DNA of 64,000 nt from Sphingomonas sanguinis NBRC 13937 (GCF_001591005.1 NZ_BCTY01000001.1:272105-336104); one strand, 5' to 3'. Counted from the first letter of the stretch, positions 48,935 through 59,283 are shown. Program-made: numbers and translations. Notes: a model not told the origin generated them from the sequence alone.

Positions 48935-50541
48935 CGGCCCATCACCACTTTCAGGACGACCGGGCGGTCGACGATGTTGATGCCGTAATCGGTCTGGTCC
49001 CCGTTCCAGATACGGTCCATCACCCAGCGGCCATCGGTGAAATGCCCCTGCTCGACCCGGACGATCATCGCCTTCGGATCGGGGGTCGCAGGATCGAAGC
49101 GGGCGCGGACATGGTCGCCGACCATCAGGAATTCGTCGCGCGACAGCTGGACGACCGCCATGCCGCCGACCGGCTCGGCCTTCCACGGCGCGGGTTCGGA
49201 CTTGAGCCAGGTCCAGCTCTTCTCGCCGAATTGCCACTGGCCGAACTCGGCGCGGATACGCCAGTCGCCCAGCACCGTCTCGCGGTCGCCGCCGTCATCG
49301 GGCTTGGCCGCCCCCCAGGTCGGATGCTCGAACGCCGCCTTGGCCCAGTCGCGCATCACGCCCGACACCGCGCCATAAGGCCCGGCAAAGGCCTCGAGCG
49401 TGCTGTCGTCCAGCGCCTTGGCCCCCAGCGGATAGTTGAAGAAGCCGGTGTCATCCATGCCGAACGGCGCAAAGCCGATCGCGCCGCGCCCCAGCGCTTC
49501 GTAAAAATAACGCGCGAACTCGCGGCCGTTACCGATCTCAGGCACCAGCAGCGGGTTGTCGGGCCGGGCATAGGCGTCGAGATACAGGCCGACATTGCGG
49601 CTGGCCCGGTCATAGATGTCGGGGGCCTCGGCATCGATCGAGGGCGCGGCGACCTTCCAGATGTCGAGCACATCCTGCTGCGGTCCCCCACTCGCCACGC
49701 CGTCGGGATCGGGCACGTTGGACGGCCCCGCCAGCGCGGCGTTGACGTACGTGGGCAAGGGCTTCACAGCTTTGCCCGCCTCGACGATTTCGTTGATGTA
49801 GCGCGCGGTGTACCAGCTGTTGAAGGCGCGGTCGGCCTGCGCCCCGAACACCGTACTCCAATTTCCGCGCGGCTTGCCCAGTTTGCGGGTCAGCGCCTCG
49901 GGCACTGGCTGGTCGAACAGGCGCTGCGCGGCGGCAGAATAATCGCGCGGGTTGCGATAGCTGCCCACTTCGTTTTCCGGCTGGACCATGATGACCGTGT
50001 TCTGCGGATCATGCTCCTTCAGATGGGTCATCAGCCGGACGAAGGCGCGCTTGTCGGCCTCCAGCGTGGTCCGCGCCATCGGGGTCAGCGCATAATGGTC
50101 CTGGCCGCCCTTCGTCTTCATCCGAGGAAAGCGGCGATTGTCGAGCTTCACCCAATCGGGCGTATAGCCGGGCGAGGTATTCTTCCAGGTGGCGAACCAC
50201 AGGATCACCACCCGCTTGTCATGCGCGCGCGCCTGATCGAGCAGGGTCTGGAGGAAGGTGAGGTCGAACTGCCCCTCGACCGGCTCGATCTGTTGCCAGG
50301 CGACGGGGATTTCGATCGTATTGGCATGGATGCGGTCCAGCACCGGCCAGACCTGCGGCAAGGCGGCGGCGTAGTTACTGGAATTGTTGACCTGCGCAGC
50401 CAGCATCAGGAACGGCTGCCCATCGACCAGCAACGCGTGCCGCCCCGCCCGGGAGACGATACGCGGTCCCTCGGTCGATTGCGCGGCCAGCGGCGTCGCC
50501 AGCCCCAGCGTCACCATCGCTGTCATCATTGCCCTGCGCAT
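48925..50541 (-). CDS. GH35 beta-galactosidase-like glycosidase (DUF5597)
   Basis: 538 residues from ATG 50541 with a signal peptide (MTAMVTLGLATPLAAQ). The TIM-barrel features are LVDGQPFLMLAAQVNNSSNY, ANTIEIPVAWQQIEPVEGQF and DLTFLQTLLDQARAHDKRVV. The acid/base Glu lies in MVQPENEVGSY and the candidate nucleophile Glu in LLVPEIGNG. A carboxyl beta domain of the DUF5597 type follows. Probably periplasmic or secreted, cleaving galactosides. Confidence 0.88.
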   Translation of the reverse strand: MRRAMMTAMVTLGLATPLAAQSTEGPRIVSRAGRHALLVDGQPFLMLAAQVNNSSNYAAALPQVWPVLDRIHANTIEIPVAWQQIEPVEGQFDLTFLQTLLDQARAHDKRVVILWFATWKNTSPGYTPDWVKLDNRRFPRMKTKGGQDHYALTPMARTTLEADKRAFVRLMTHLKEHDPQNTVIMVQPENEVGSYRNPRDYSAAAQRLFDQPVPEALTRKLGKPRGNWSTVFGAQADRAFNSWYTARYINEIVEAGKAVKPLPTYVNAALAGPSNVPDPDGVASGGPQQDVLDIWKVAAPSIDAEAPDIYDRASRNVGLYLDAYARPDNPLLVPEIGNGREFARYFYEALGRGAIGFAPFGMDDTGFFNYPLGAKALDDSTLEAFAGPYGAVSGVMRDWAKAAFEHPTWGAAKPDDGGDRETVLGDWRIRAEFGQWQFGEKSWTWLKSEPAPWKAEPVGGMAVVQLSRDEFLMVGDHVRARFDPATPDPKAMIVRVEQGHFTDGRWVMDRIWNGDQTDYGINIVDRPVVLKVVMGRYR

Positions 50542-50617
50542 CGCATCCCCTCCGTTTGCATATCCTGTGCACGGGAAGGCCTTGCGCGGCAACGGGGCTG
50601 TGAGAGACGAAGCGGCG

Positions 50618-50833
50618 TCAGGCCGCCTGGTCGGTCTCCATCATACGGAGCGCGTCGGTCGTGGCACGGGCGTCGCGGGCCGCCTCGGTGCGGAGCGATC
50701 GCTGCGCCATGGCCGCCCAGGCCGCCTCGGACCGCAGGCACCGCTCGCGCACATTGGCAAGGTCGGTCGTCGCGGCCTGGTCGCGGCACTCGTCGGCCCG
50801 CTGCTGGAAGAGTTCGGAGTCACGCATGGTCAT
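50618..50833 (-). CDS. Small helical protein of unknown function
   Basis: 71 residues from ATG 50833 (in-frame ATG also at 50827): DSELFQQRADECRDQAATTD, LANVRERCLRSEAAWAAMAQ. This helix pair with a conserved-looking RADECRxQA start is like many short alphaproteobacterial proteins. It lies between cspA and the glycosidase. Confidence 0.6.
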   Translation of the reverse strand: MTMRDSELFQQRADECRDQAATTDLANVRERCLRSEAAWAAMAQRSLRTEAARDARATTDALRMMETDQAA

Positions 50834-50903
50834 GCCTTTCGCGCAAGAATGGCAAAGGGTGGCGGGGAGCCGCCGGATGACCCGGCCTGTCCCCGCCCGG
50901 GGA

Positions 50904-51116
50904 TCAGTCGACGGTCTGCAGGTTGACCGCCGCCATCTTGCCGCGCCGATCCTGTTCCAGGTCATAGCCGATACGCTGGTTCTGCTGCAGCGTGATCATG
51001 CCCGCCCGCTCGACCGCGGTAACGTGCACAAAGGCATCTGCGCCGCCAGTATCGGGCGTGATGAAACCATAACCCTTGTCGGCATTGAAAAACTTGACGG
51101 TTCCGTTCTGGCTCAT
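50904..51116 (-). CDS. cspA: Cold-shock protein, CspA family
   Basis: 70 residues from ATG 51116, with AAGGAAG upstream. RNP1-like KGYGFITP and RNP2-like DAFVHVTAV are intact, and the total length is standard for a single cold-shock domain. It binds single-stranded RNA and DNA and melts secondary structure. It is a stand-alone gene. Confidence 0.95.
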   Translation of the reverse strand: MSQNGTVKFFNADKGYGFITPDTGGADAFVHVTAVERAGMITLQQNQRIGYDLEQDRRGKMAAVNLQTVD

Positions 51117-51251
51117 GGATATCTTCCTTCCATTGCGGGTCTGCCGGATCAGCGGACCCATGGGGCCTCGACTGCAGGGAAAGAAGGAAGAAGGGGCGTG
51201 CCAAGCGCCAAAAACCGTCGATGTGCGACTAAAGCCAGATCAATATGGGGA

Positions 51252-51638
51252 TCAGGCTGCCAGACCGCAACCGGTGGCCCCGGCAGGCGATGGCGCGGCG
51301 CAACGATATTCGGCCGCGATGCGCAGGATTTCGGCACAGGTGAAGCCGCCGCTGGCCCGGTCGTCGCCCGCGTCCGATTCTCGCCAATGATCGATCTCGA
51401 CCATACGGACAGGGCGCATCGCCACGATGCCCACCCAATGCGCCAGCAGCACGTCCAGCTCACGGAAGCCATTGGCGGTCACCCGGGCCCGTACGGTCCG
51501 CCGCCGCTCCGACAGCAGCCGTGCGGGCGTCGCCCAGAGCGGCGCGATCCGCTCCTCGACGACGCGGATGCCGTTCATCAATGCGCGATAAGCGCGGGCC
51601 TGTTCGGCGGGGGTGATTAACATATGCGTCATGCGCAT
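51252..51638 (-). CDS. Hypothetical helical protein
   Basis: 128 residues from ATG 51638 (in-frame ATG at 51632). Helical and Arg-rich (ITPAEQARAYRALMNGIRVV, LLSERRRTVRARVTANGFRE) with a Trp-containing middle (LAHWVGIVAMRPVRMVEIDHW) and the ending FTCAEILRIAAEYRCAA. No family recognised. Confidence 0.55.
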   Translation of the reverse strand: MRMTHMLITPAEQARAYRALMNGIRVVEERIAPLWATPARLLSERRRTVRARVTANGFRELDVLLAHWVGIVAMRPVRMVEIDHWRESDAGDDRASGGFTCAEILRIAAEYRCAAPSPAGATGCGLAA

Positions 51639-51959
51639 CGCCCCGAGGGGCGGCAAGATGGGACGAGGATCAAGACGGGGGCTCCGGCGCAACAAGCGGG
51701 AGCACAATGTCTCTCAGTCACCAGCGCTTGCGATACCCAAACCGGCGATGGGCAACGCTAACAGGTCGCCCTTCCGACGTCGCGCGGAATCGGTTTCGCG
51801 ACGAAATTTATCCCAGGATATATTTTGCCGCCACCAAAATCCATTACACACGTTTCATGAAGACCACTGCCATGGTGTCTCCCTTTGACCGAGCGACCGC
51901 GCTTGCAAGGGCGCGCGCCGTAGCGGATGCTCGGGACAAGGTGAAAGGGAGCCAGACCA
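51639..51959. other. 321-base gap before paoA
   Basis: This gap holds no confident gene. It becomes AT-rich around 51800-51860, the likely promoter zone for paoABC. A 36-codon frame from ATG 51857 ends inside the paoA start region and might be a leader, but has no other support. Confidence 0.5.
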
Positions 51960-52610
51960 TTGGCTGATCGCAGCGAATTTTCGGTATCGCGCCGTGGGGT
52001 GATCGTCGGCAGCGCCGCGACCGCCATGGCCGCGTCCTCCCCCGCCTCGGCGGCCCTCGGGGCCCAGAGCAGAAAGAGCGTCATGCCACCCGATCCCTCC
52101 GCCATGCCCGTCACGCTGAAGGTGAACGGCCAGACCCGCAAACTCTCGCTCGATCCGCGCACCACCCTGCTCGACACGCTGCGCGAACATCTCCACCTGA
52201 CCGGCACTAAGAAGGGTTGCGACCATGGCCAGTGCGGGGCGTGCACGGTGATGGTCAACGGCCAGCGGATCAACAGCTGCCTGTCCTTGGCGCTCCAGCA
52301 TGAAGGCGACAGCATCACCACCATCGAAGGGCTCGGCACGCCCGAGAAACTGCACCCCATGCAGGCGGCGTTCGTGCGCCACGACGGCTATCAGTGCGGT
52401 TACTGCACACCGGGCCAGATCTGCTCCGCGGTGGCGGTCCTGGATGAGATCAAGCGCGGTGTGCCCAGCCATGTCCAGGCCGACCTGACCGCCAAGCCCC
52501 AGGCCAGCAACATGGAAATGCGCGAGCGGATGAGCGGCAATATCTGCCGCTGCGGTGCCTATTCCAACATCGCCGACGCGATGGCCGAGGTTGCGGGAGC
52601 CAAGGCATGA
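51960..52610 (+). CDS. paoA: Aldehyde oxidoreductase 2Fe-2S subunit
   Basis: 216 residues from TTG 51960 (AAAGGGAG upstream). That start gives a twin-arginine signal ([20 protein letters not shown]). The iron-sulfur binding motifs are [12 protein letters not shown] with a following C, and [12 protein letters not shown] with NICRCGAY. It is the small subunit of a periplasmic molybdenum hydroxylase like E. coli PaoABC (YagTSR), passing electrons from Moco to FAD. Coupled to paoB by four bases. Confidence 0.92.
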   Translation: MADRSEFSVSRRGVIVGSAATAMAASSPASAALGAQSRKSVMPPDPSAMPVTLKVNGQTRKLSLDPRTTLLDTLREHLHLTGTKKGCDHGQCGACTVMVNGQRINSCLSLALQHEGDSITTIEGLGTPEKLHPMQAAFVRHDGYQCGYCTPGQICSAVAVLDEIKRGVPSHVQADLTAKPQASNMEMRERMSGNICRCGAYSNIADAMAEVAGAKA

Positions 52611-53557
52611 AGCCCTTTACCTACGAACGCGCGAAGGATGCCGTCTCGGCCGCCCGGGCCGCCACCAAGCCCGGCGCGAAATTCCTGGCGGGCGGCACCA
52701 ACCTGCTCGACTTGATGAAGATCGAGGTCGAGACGCCGACCCTTCTGATCGACATTCAGGATACGGGCCTCGACAAGATCGAGAAGACCCAGGATGGCGG
52801 CCTGCGCATTGGCGCCTTCGTCAGCAACACCGCGCTCGCCGCCGATGAGCGGGTGCGGCGCGATTACGGCGTCCTGTCGCGCGCGATCGTCGCGGGGGCG
52901 AGCGGCCAGCTGCGCAACAAGGCGACCACGGCGGGCAATCTGCTCCAGCGGACCCGTTGCCCCTATTTCTACGACACCAACATGGCCTGCAACAAGCGCA
53001 AGCCCGGTTCGGGATGCAGCGCGATCGGCGGTTATTCGCGCCAACTCGCGGTGATCGGATCGAGCAGCGACTGCATCGCGACCAACCCCAGCGACATGAA
53101 CGTCGCGATGCGGGTGCTCGACGCGGTGGTCGAGACGGTGAACCCGCAAGGCCAGACCCGCGCCATCCCCATCGCCGACTTCCACCGCCTGCCCGGCAAC
53201 ACGCCGCATATCGAGACGGCGTTGCAGCCCGGCGAGCTCATCACCGCCGTCACCCTGCCCCGTCCGATCGGCGGTACGCATATCTATGAGAAGGTGCGCG
53301 ACCGCGCCTCCTATGCCTTTGCGCTCGTATCGGTCGCGGCGGTCATCCAGAAAGACGGCTCGGGCCGGGTCGCCGTCGGCGGGATCGCTCCCAAGCCCTG
53401 GCGGGTCGAAGCCGGCGAGGCCGCCATGCCGCAGGGGGCCAAGGCGGTGACGGCGACGCTGCTCGCCGATGCCCGGCCCACCGAGGACAATGCCTATAAA
53501 CTGCCGCTTGTCGAACGAACGCTGGCAGCGACGATCAACCAGGCGAGGACCGCATGA
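52607..53557 (+). CDS. paoB: Aldehyde oxidoreductase FAD subunit
   Basis: 316 residues. The FAD site is [19 protein letters not shown] and the flavin-binding [21 protein letters not shown] Cys-containing insert ([20 protein letters not shown], then GCSAIGG) matches the extra 4Fe-4S cluster of PaoB and distinguishes this operon from ordinary xanthine dehydrogenases. It overlaps paoC by four bases. Confidence 0.92.
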   Translation: MKPFTYERAKDAVSAARAATKPGAKFLAGGTNLLDLMKIEVETPTLLIDIQDTGLDKIEKTQDGGLRIGAFVSNTALAADERVRRDYGVLSRAIVAGASGQLRNKATTAGNLLQRTRCPYFYDTNMACNKRKPGSGCSAIGGYSRQLAVIGSSSDCIATNPSDMNVAMRVLDAVVETVNPQGQTRAIPIADFHRLPGNTPHIETALQPGELITAVTLPRPIGGTHIYEKVRDRASYAFALVSVAAVIQKDGSGRVAVGGIAPKPWRVEAGEAAMPQGAKAVTATLLADARPTEDNAYKLPLVERTLAATINQARTA

Positions 53558-55764
53558 AGTTCACCGAGCCTGCGGGCACCAATCCCATCGACCGCATGAC
53601 CGTGGTCGGCCGTGCGCAGGACCGGATCGACGGTCCGCGCAAGACGACCGGCACGGCCGCTTACGCCTATGAGCATCACAAGGAGGCGCCGAACGCCGCC
53701 TATGGCTGGATCATCGGCGCCGCCGTCGCCAAGGGGCGTATCCGGTCGATGAACCTGGACGATGCGCGCGGCGCGCCGGGCGTGTTGGCGATCGTCACCG
53801 CCAATGAGGCGGGCCCGCTGGGCAAGGGCAATTTTAACACCGTCAAGCTGCTCGGCGGCCCCGACATCGACCATTATCACCAGGCGGTCGCCATCGTCGT
53901 CGCGGAGAGTTTCGAGCAGGCACGCGCCGCCGCCGGGCTGGTCCGCATCGACTATGAGCGCGGCAAGGGCCAATATGACCTGGCCGAGGGCCTGAAGTCC
54001 GCTCCGCTGACCGGTGGCGAGGAGGGCAAGCCCGGCAAGGAAGACCGGACCGGCAGTTTCGAGAGCGCCTTCACCGCCGCCCCAGTGAAACTGGACGCGA
54101 CCTACACCACCCCCGACCACAGCCATGCGATGATGGAGCCCTTCGCCTCGATCGCATCGTGGGAGGGCGACAAGCTGACCGTCTGGACCTCGAACCAGAT
54201 GATCGCCTGGGGCCATGGCGACCTGGCCAAGACGCTGGGGCTGCCCAAGGAAAAGGTGCGGCTGATCTCGCCTTATGTCGGTGGTGGCTTTGGCGGGAAA
54301 CTGTTCCTGCGTGCCGATGCCGTCATGGCGGCGCTGGGGGCGAAGGCGGCGGGACGGCCGGTCAAGGTTGCGATGCAGCGGCCGCTGATGGCGAACAACG
54401 CCACCCATCGCCCCGCGACGACGCAGCGTATCCGCATCGGCGCGACCAAGGACGGCGCAATCCAGGCGATCGCGCATGAAAGCGGCTCGGGTGACCTGCC
54501 CGGCGGCGGTCCCGAGACGGCGGTCAACCAGACCAAGCTGCTCTATGCCGGGCCGAACCGCCTGACCTCGATGCGGCTGGCCGTGCTCAACCTGCCCGAG
54601 GGCAATGCGATGCGCGCACCGGGTGAGGCACCGGGCATGATGGCCCTGGAAATCGCGATGGACGAGATGGCGGAAAAGCTGGGGATGGACCCGGTCGCCT
54701 TCCGCGTGAAGAACGACACCCAGGTCGATCCCGAAAAGCCCGAGCGCCGCTTCTCGCAGCGCCAGCTCGTCCGCTGCTTGGAAGAAGGCGCACAGCGCTT
54801 CGGCTGGTCGCAGCGCAACGCCAAGCCCGCCCAGGTCCGCGACGGGCGCTGGCTGGTCGGCATGGGCGTGGCATCGGCCTTCCGCAACCATATGAACATG
54901 AAGTCGGCGGCGCGGGTGACGCTGGGCCAGGACGGGCGCGTCCTCGTCGAAACCGACATGACCGATATCGGCACGGGCAGCTACACGATCATCGCCCAGA
55001 CCGCCGCCGAGATGATGGGCCTGCCGATGGATACCGTCGACGTCCGGTTGGGCGACAGCGACTATCCCGTATCAGCGGGCTCGGGCGGTCAGTTCGGCGC
55101 AGCCAATGCGACGGCGGGCGTCTATGCCGCCTGCGTCAAACTGCGTGAGGCGGTGGCGCAGCGGCTGGGCTTCAACTCGGCTGATCTGACCTTTGCCGAT
55201 GGCCAGGTGACGGGTGGCAATCGCTCGGTAAAGTTGCGTGACGCGGCATCCGCCGGTCCGCTGACCGCCGAGGACAGGATCGAGTTCGGCACGCTCGACA
55301 AGACCTATCAGCTCTCCACCTTCGGCGCGCATTTTGTCGAGGTGGGCGTCGATGTCTACACTGGCGTCACCCGGCTGCGCCGGATGCTGGCGGTCTGTGC
55401 GGCCGGGCGCATTCTGAACCCGAAGGCGGCGCGCAGCCAGATGATCGGCGCAATGACCATGGGTGTCGGCTCGGCCCTGATGGAGGAACTGGCGGTCGAC
55501 AAGCGCTTCGGTTTCTTCGTCAACCATGACCTGGCGGGCTATGAAGTGCCGGTCCATGCCGACATTCCGCATCAGGAGGTGATCTTCCTGGAGGAAGCCG
55601 ATGACAAGGCCAATCCGATGAAGGCCAAGGGTGTCGGCGAGCTCGGCCTGTGCGGTGTCGGCGCGGCGGTGGCCAATGCCGTCTACAATGCGACCGGCGT
55701 ACGTATCCGCGACTATCCGCTGACGCTGGAGAAGCATCTGGACAAGTTGCCCGCCATCGCCTGA
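53554..55764 (+). CDS. paoC: Aldehyde oxidoreductase molybdenum subunit
   Basis: 736 residues of the xanthine oxidase large-subunit family. Moco-binding features are [20 protein letters not shown], the Gly-rich [14 protein letters not shown] and the carboxyl [20 protein letters not shown] with the catalytic Glu. It oxidises aldehydes to acids. No PaoD/XdhC-type maturation chaperone lies beside it in the window. Confidence 0.93.
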   Translation: MKFTEPAGTNPIDRMTVVGRAQDRIDGPRKTTGTAAYAYEHHKEAPNAAYGWIIGAAVAKGRIRSMNLDDARGAPGVLAIVTANEAGPLGKGNFNTVKLLGGPDIDHYHQAVAIVVAESFEQARAAAGLVRIDYERGKGQYDLAEGLKSAPLTGGEEGKPGKEDRTGSFESAFTAAPVKLDATYTTPDHSHAMMEPFASIASWEGDKLTVWTSNQMIAWGHGDLAKTLGLPKEKVRLISPYVGGGFGGKLFLRADAVMAALGAKAAGRPVKVAMQRPLMANNATHRPATTQRIRIGATKDGAIQAIAHESGSGDLPGGGPETAVNQTKLLYAGPNRLTSMRLAVLNLPEGNAMRAPGEAPGMMALEIAMDEMAEKLGMDPVAFRVKNDTQVDPEKPERRFSQRQLVRCLEEGAQRFGWSQRNAKPAQVRDGRWLVGMGVASAFRNHMNMKSAARVTLGQDGRVLVETDMTDIGTGSYTIIAQTAAEMMGLPMDTVDVRLGDSDYPVSAGSGGQFGAANATAGVYAACVKLREAVAQRLGFNSADLTFADGQVTGGNRSVKLRDAASAGPLTAEDRIEFGTLDKTYQLSTFGAHFVEVGVDVYTGVTRLRRMLAVCAAGRILNPKAARSQMIGAMTMGVGSALMEELAVDKRFGFFVNHDLAGYEVPVHADIPHQEVIFLEEADDKANPMKAKGVGELGLCGVGAAVANAVYNATGVRIRDYPLTLEKHLDKLPAIA

Positions 55765-55770
55765 TGGGCC

Positions 55771-55811
55771 CCTCGCCCTTCCCCCTGCCCAGGCGGGCGG
55801 GAAGGGTGAGG
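55771..55811 (+). terminator. Hairpin after paoC
   Basis: CCTCGCCCTTCCC and GGGAAGGGTGAGG form a 13-base stem with one G-T pair, starting seven bases after the paoC stop. A T-run is lacking, so termination strength is uncertain. The rest of the gap to 56049 shows no gene. Confidence 0.55.
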
Positions 55812-56049
55812 CGTCGATTCGCACGGGCCGCTCGGTGCCGCCGACATCCTGGTCGTAACCGAAACAGGTTGGCGCCTCCGTTGCCGCAAACCCGCCTTCT
55901 CTCCGTAGCATGCGAAACACAGTGCGGTGAAAATGGTGGGAAATCCGCGCCACGGCCGCACATTCCCATTGCAAGATGATGCCGCTTGCCCTCGCTATCG
56001 CGACGCCGATCGGTCATGCGGTCGGGAACAGGGAGGGGACCATCACCAT

Positions 56050-57411
56050 ATGAACGACGCGATCGACAGTTTCTGGAAGACGGCCGGCGGTATCCTGTCT
56101 CCGCACGGGCCCGCCACGGCGGGCGCCGCGGCCAGCTATGTGCCCGGCGACTACAGCATCCACTTCTTTCTGCAACTGGCGGTGATCCTGCTGGCCTGTC
56201 GCGTTGTCAGCTGGGCGGGGCAACGCTTCCTCGCGCAGCCGCCCGTCGTCGGCGAGATGATCGCGGGCGTGATCCTGGGCCCCTCGTTGCTGGGGCTGTT
56301 CTTCCCCGAACTCCAGGGTGCCATCTTTCCCAAGGAGACCCGCAACGTCCTGTATGCCGGATCGCAGCTGGGTGTGGCGCTCTACATGTTCCTGGTCGGC
56401 TTGACGCTCAGGCTCGATCATTTCCAGTCCAAGGCGAAGAGCGCGATGGCGGTGTCCGCCTCGGGCGTGCTGGCACCCTTCCTGATCGCGGTGGCGATCA
56501 CCCCGATGCTCCTGACCGTGCCCGGCCTGTTTGCGGCCGGGATCAGCCAGGCCAATGCCACCCTGTTCATGGGCGCGTGCATCGCGCTGACCGCCTTTCC
56601 GATGCTGGCGCGGATCATCAACGAGCGCGGTCTGGCCAACAGTCCGCTAGGCACGCTGTCGCTGGCGGCGGGGGCGTTCGACGATGCTGCGTCATGGTGT
56701 GTGCTTGCCATCGTGCTGGCGACCTTCGGCGGCGGCCCCGGCGTCGCGATCCTGGCGATCGGCGGAGCGGTGATCTATGTCGGCCTGCTCATCCTGTTCG
56801 GCCGCCGCCTGCTCGCGCCGCTCGGCCGCGCGGTCGAGGCCAGGGGCGAGATGTCGACCACGGTGCTGGCCGTCACGCTGATGGCCTTTTGCATCTCCGC
56901 CTTCATCATGGACGCGATCGGCGTGCATGGCATTTTCGGCGGCTTCATCCTGGGCGTGTTCATGCCCCGCGGGCTGTTCGTGACCGAGCTGAAGAAGAAG
57001 GTCGAACCTCTGGCGGTCGTCCTGCTACTGCCCATGTTCTTCACCTATTCCGGGCTCAATACGCGAATGGACATGGTGAATTCGGTGCCGCTGCTGCTGA
57101 TTGCGCTAGGCATCCTGGCCGCCTCGATCGCCGCGAAGTTTGGGGCCTGCTATCTGGCCGCACGCGTCTGCGGCGAGGACAATCGCACCGCCATGGGCAT
57201 CGGCGCGCTGATGAACTCGCGCGGGCTGATGGAGCTGATCATCATCAATATCGGGCTGCAAAAGGGGATTATCGGTCCGACGCTTTTCTCGATGCTGGTG
57301 CTGATGGCGATCGTCACCACCATGATGGCCAGCCCGTTGTTCGAGTTCGTCTATGGCCGCAAGGCGCGCGTGATGGGCGAGATGGAAACGCTGAACAGCG
57401 CCGCCGTCTGA
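56050..57411 (+). CDS. CPA2-type cation:proton antiporter
   Basis: 453 residues with about 12 membrane helices. Typical features are QPPVVGEMIAGVILGPSLLG, LYMFLVGLTLRLDHF, GAFDDAASWCVLAIVLATFG with the ion-binding Asp pair and IGVHGIFGGFILGVFMPRG, then MNSRGLMELIIINIGL. It exchanges Na+ or K+ for H+. No TrkA-N or UspA regulatory tail is present. Ribosome site GGGAGGGG upstream. Confidence 0.92.
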   Translation: MNDAIDSFWKTAGGILSPHGPATAGAAASYVPGDYSIHFFLQLAVILLACRVVSWAGQRFLAQPPVVGEMIAGVILGPSLLGLFFPELQGAIFPKETRNVLYAGSQLGVALYMFLVGLTLRLDHFQSKAKSAMAVSASGVLAPFLIAVAITPMLLTVPGLFAAGISQANATLFMGACIALTAFPMLARIINERGLANSPLGTLSLAAGAFDDAASWCVLAIVLATFGGGPGVAILAIGGAVIYVGLLILFGRRLLAPLGRAVEARGEMSTTVLAVTLMAFCISAFIMDAIGVHGIFGGFILGVFMPRGLFVTELKKKVEPLAVVLLLPMFFTYSGLNTRMDMVNSVPLLLIALGILAASIAAKFGACYLAARVCGEDNRTAMGIGALMNSRGLMELIIINIGLQKGIIGPTLFSMLVLMAIVTTMMASPLFEFVYGRKARVMGEMETLNSAAV

Positions 57412-57427
57412 GCGCATTGGCGTCTTC

Positions 57428-57463
57428 GAGCCCCCGCCGTCCCCATCCGTGACGGCGGGGCTC
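57428..57463. terminator. Rho-independent-type terminator after the antiporter
   Basis: GAGCCCCCGCCGTC and GACGGCGGGGCTC form a long GC-rich stem followed by TTTGCGTT, 16 bases after the antiporter stop. Confidence 0.8.
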
Positions 57464-57520
57464 TTTGCGTTCGGACATGATTTGCCGAGCGGCCCTCCCC
57501 CCGCCCCAAACGACGTGCAC

Positions 57521-57548
57521 AAAAAAGGGCGGCCTCAGCCACCCTTTC
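57521..57548 (-). terminator. Rho-independent terminator of the PEP-CTERM gene
   Basis: Read on the minus strand, AAAGGGTGGC-TGAG-GCCGCCCTTT forms a stem and is followed by TTT. It lies 50 bases past the PEP-CTERM stop codon. Confidence 0.8.
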
Positions 57549-57597
57549 TCGTCCGTCAGACCCAGCCGTAACCGACTGAATTTCCGGATGCCTGATC

Positions 57598-58284
57598 TCA
57601 GGCGGTCTTCTTGCGACGACGACGCGACGCCGCGATCAGGCCACCGATGCCCGCGCCGAACAGGGTCAGCGTGGCAGGCTCCGGCACGGAGGTCGGCGCG
57701 GTGTTGAAGAAGGACACGTTATCCAGCTCGAACGCGGTCTGACCCGAGGCGAACTTCAGGCCGCCGATCTTCTGGCCGGTCAGGCTGTCCAGCGTGTAGG
57801 TGACATACTGGTTGTACTTCGGGCTGCTGGGGTTGCTGAACAATGCGTCCGCACCCGGCGCGGCAAAGTCGAGGCCGGTGATGGTCTTGATGACCTGACC
57901 CGCCGTGTCGAGGATCGACAGCGTGTTGTACGAGTCGGCCGAACCCCAATAGAGGCTGACGCCGTCGAAACCCTGGCCGCCGGTGCTCAGGGTCGCGCTC
58001 TTGCCGCCATTGACCATCAGATACTGGGTGGTGTCACCAAGCGGCGCGGACCAGCCATTGGACGAACCGGTCGTCAGCAGGCCGCCACCGGTCAGCGAAA
58101 AGCCGTTAGGCAGGTTCGTCTGTCCCGGCGTGCCGTTGCTGTTAAAATCGACCGTGACCGAACCGGCGCGCGGCGTCTGGTCGCCCGCCACCGAGGTCAG
58201 GGTGCCCGCGCTTGCGGCGGTCGACACCATGGCACCGGCGACGATACCCGCCACAGCCATCATCTTTGCAATACCAGCCACCAT
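57598..58284 (-). CDS. PEP-CTERM sorting-domain protein
   Basis: 228 residues. Signal peptide (MMAVAGIVAGAMVSTAASAG), a beta-rich body (GSVTVDFNSNGTPGQTNLPN) and a PEP-CTERM tail: VPEPATLTLFGAGIGGLIAA then the basic SRRRRKK. Such proteins are processed by exosortase and surface-exposed; no exosortase gene is in the window. In-frame ATGs at 58284 and 58263. Confidence 0.93.
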   Translation of the reverse strand: MVAGIAKMMAVAGIVAGAMVSTAASAGTLTSVAGDQTPRAGSVTVDFNSNGTPGQTNLPNGFSLTGGGLLTTGSSNGWSAPLGDTTQYLMVNGGKSATLSTGGQGFDGVSLYWGSADSYNTLSILDTAGQVIKTITGLDFAAPGADALFSNPSSPKYNQYVTYTLDSLTGQKIGGLKFASGQTAFELDNVSFFNTAPTSVPEPATLTLFGAGIGGLIAASRRRRKKTA

Positions 58285-58372
58285 CAGTCTCCCTGACCGC
58301 TATAAACGTTCATCTGCATCCTGTGATGGGGGATAGAGCGCGTCACCACCATAGTAGATCCACACGGCCGAG

Positions 58373-58412
58373 TCCCAATACGGTTCATATCGTCCCGATA
58401 CGGTTCGGATCG
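58373..58412. repeat. Tandem 20-base repeat in a divergent promoter region
   Basis: Two adjoining 20-mers (TCCCAATACGGTTCATATCG and TCCCGATACGGTTCGGATCG) agree at 17 of 20 positions. They lie between the divergent PEP-CTERM and TPR genes, where a regulator could bind in tandem. Confidence 0.55.
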
Positions 58413-58524
58413 CCCCGACGACTGTCCCAGGATCATACAGGCCCCTCGCTCCCGATCGGCTTTTACCCTATCTCAAGATCGATCGGGTGATAGGCCCGTC
58501 CGACGCCAGCAGCAGGGATGATCC

Positions 58525-59163
58525 ATGAAACGCCGCAAGAAGCTCCTCGTCATTGCGGGCGTCGTGCTCGTTCTCATCATCCTCGCCGTCACCGCCCGCG
58601 GACTGTTGCGCCGCCCCGTGGAGAAGGCTGCGCCAACGCCGGTCTTCGTCGAGCGTCCGGCCCCGGCCGCCGATCCCGGCGCGGCCCAGGCCGTCGCCGC
58701 GAAGGCACCGGGCAGCGCCGCCGCGCAGAAGGAATTGGGCGATGCCCTGCTCGCCAAGCGTCGCTTCGACGAGGCGGGGGCCGCCTATCGCGCCTCGCTC
58801 GCCATCGACCCCAACCAGCCGCTGGCCTGGTCGGCGCTGGGCGAAACGCTGATGCAGACGACCAAATCCGAAGGCGTCGGCCTGCCCGCCGGAGCCGCGG
58901 ACGCTTTCCGCAAAGCGCTGGCCCTCGACCCGCGCGATCCGCGGGCGCGCTTCTACTTTGCGATGGAAAAGGACTTCAAGGGCCAGCATGACGAGGCCAT
59001 CGGCGAATGGCTGCAGCTGCTGCGCGAGGTTCCGGCAGGATCGGATGCGGACGAGGCGATCCGCACCACCCTGGCCGCGTCGATCAAGCGCAATGTCCAG
59101 CTGATCCGTCAGGCCGCTGACGAGGCGGGACGCGTACAGCCCCGCTACAAAACGGACAAATAG
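58525..59163 (+). CDS. TPR protein (CcmH/NrfG-like)
   Basis: 212 residues. One amino-terminal membrane anchor (LLVIAGVVLVLIILAVTARG) and a periplasmic region with TPR units (AQKELGDALLAKRRFDEAGA, AYRASLAIDPNQPLAWSALG, GAADAFRKALALDPRDPRAR). It resembles the TPR domain of CcmH/NrfG. No cytochrome maturation gene lies next to it, so the pathway is uncertain. Confidence 0.8.
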   Translation: MKRRKKLLVIAGVVLVLIILAVTARGLLRRPVEKAAPTPVFVERPAPAADPGAAQAVAAKAPGSAAAQKELGDALLAKRRFDEAGAAYRASLAIDPNQPLAWSALGETLMQTTKSEGVGLPAGAADAFRKALALDPRDPRARFYFAMEKDFKGQHDEAIGEWLQLLREVPAGSDADEAIRTTLAASIKRNVQLIRQAADEAGRVQPRYKTDK

Positions 59164-59255
59164 ACCTTTTCCATTCGAGAACCTTGAGCGGCGTGAACGG
59201 CATAGGCCTTTCACGCCGCTTTTGTTTGTGAGGCCCAAAAGCCGAGCCGAAGAGA

Positions 59256-59283
59256 GCGATCATGAAAATCATGTCATGATCGC
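59256..59283. promoter_or_regulatory. MarR operator upstream of the efflux operon
   Basis: Perfect 10-base arms GCGATCATGA and TCATGATCGC separated by eight bases, 43 bases before the MarR ATG. Position and symmetry suit autoregulation by the MarR protein. Confidence 0.7.

Noticed and set aside
51857..51967. 36-codon frame overlapping the paoA start
   Set aside because: No ribosome site and no recognisable sequence; only its position suggests a leader peptide.
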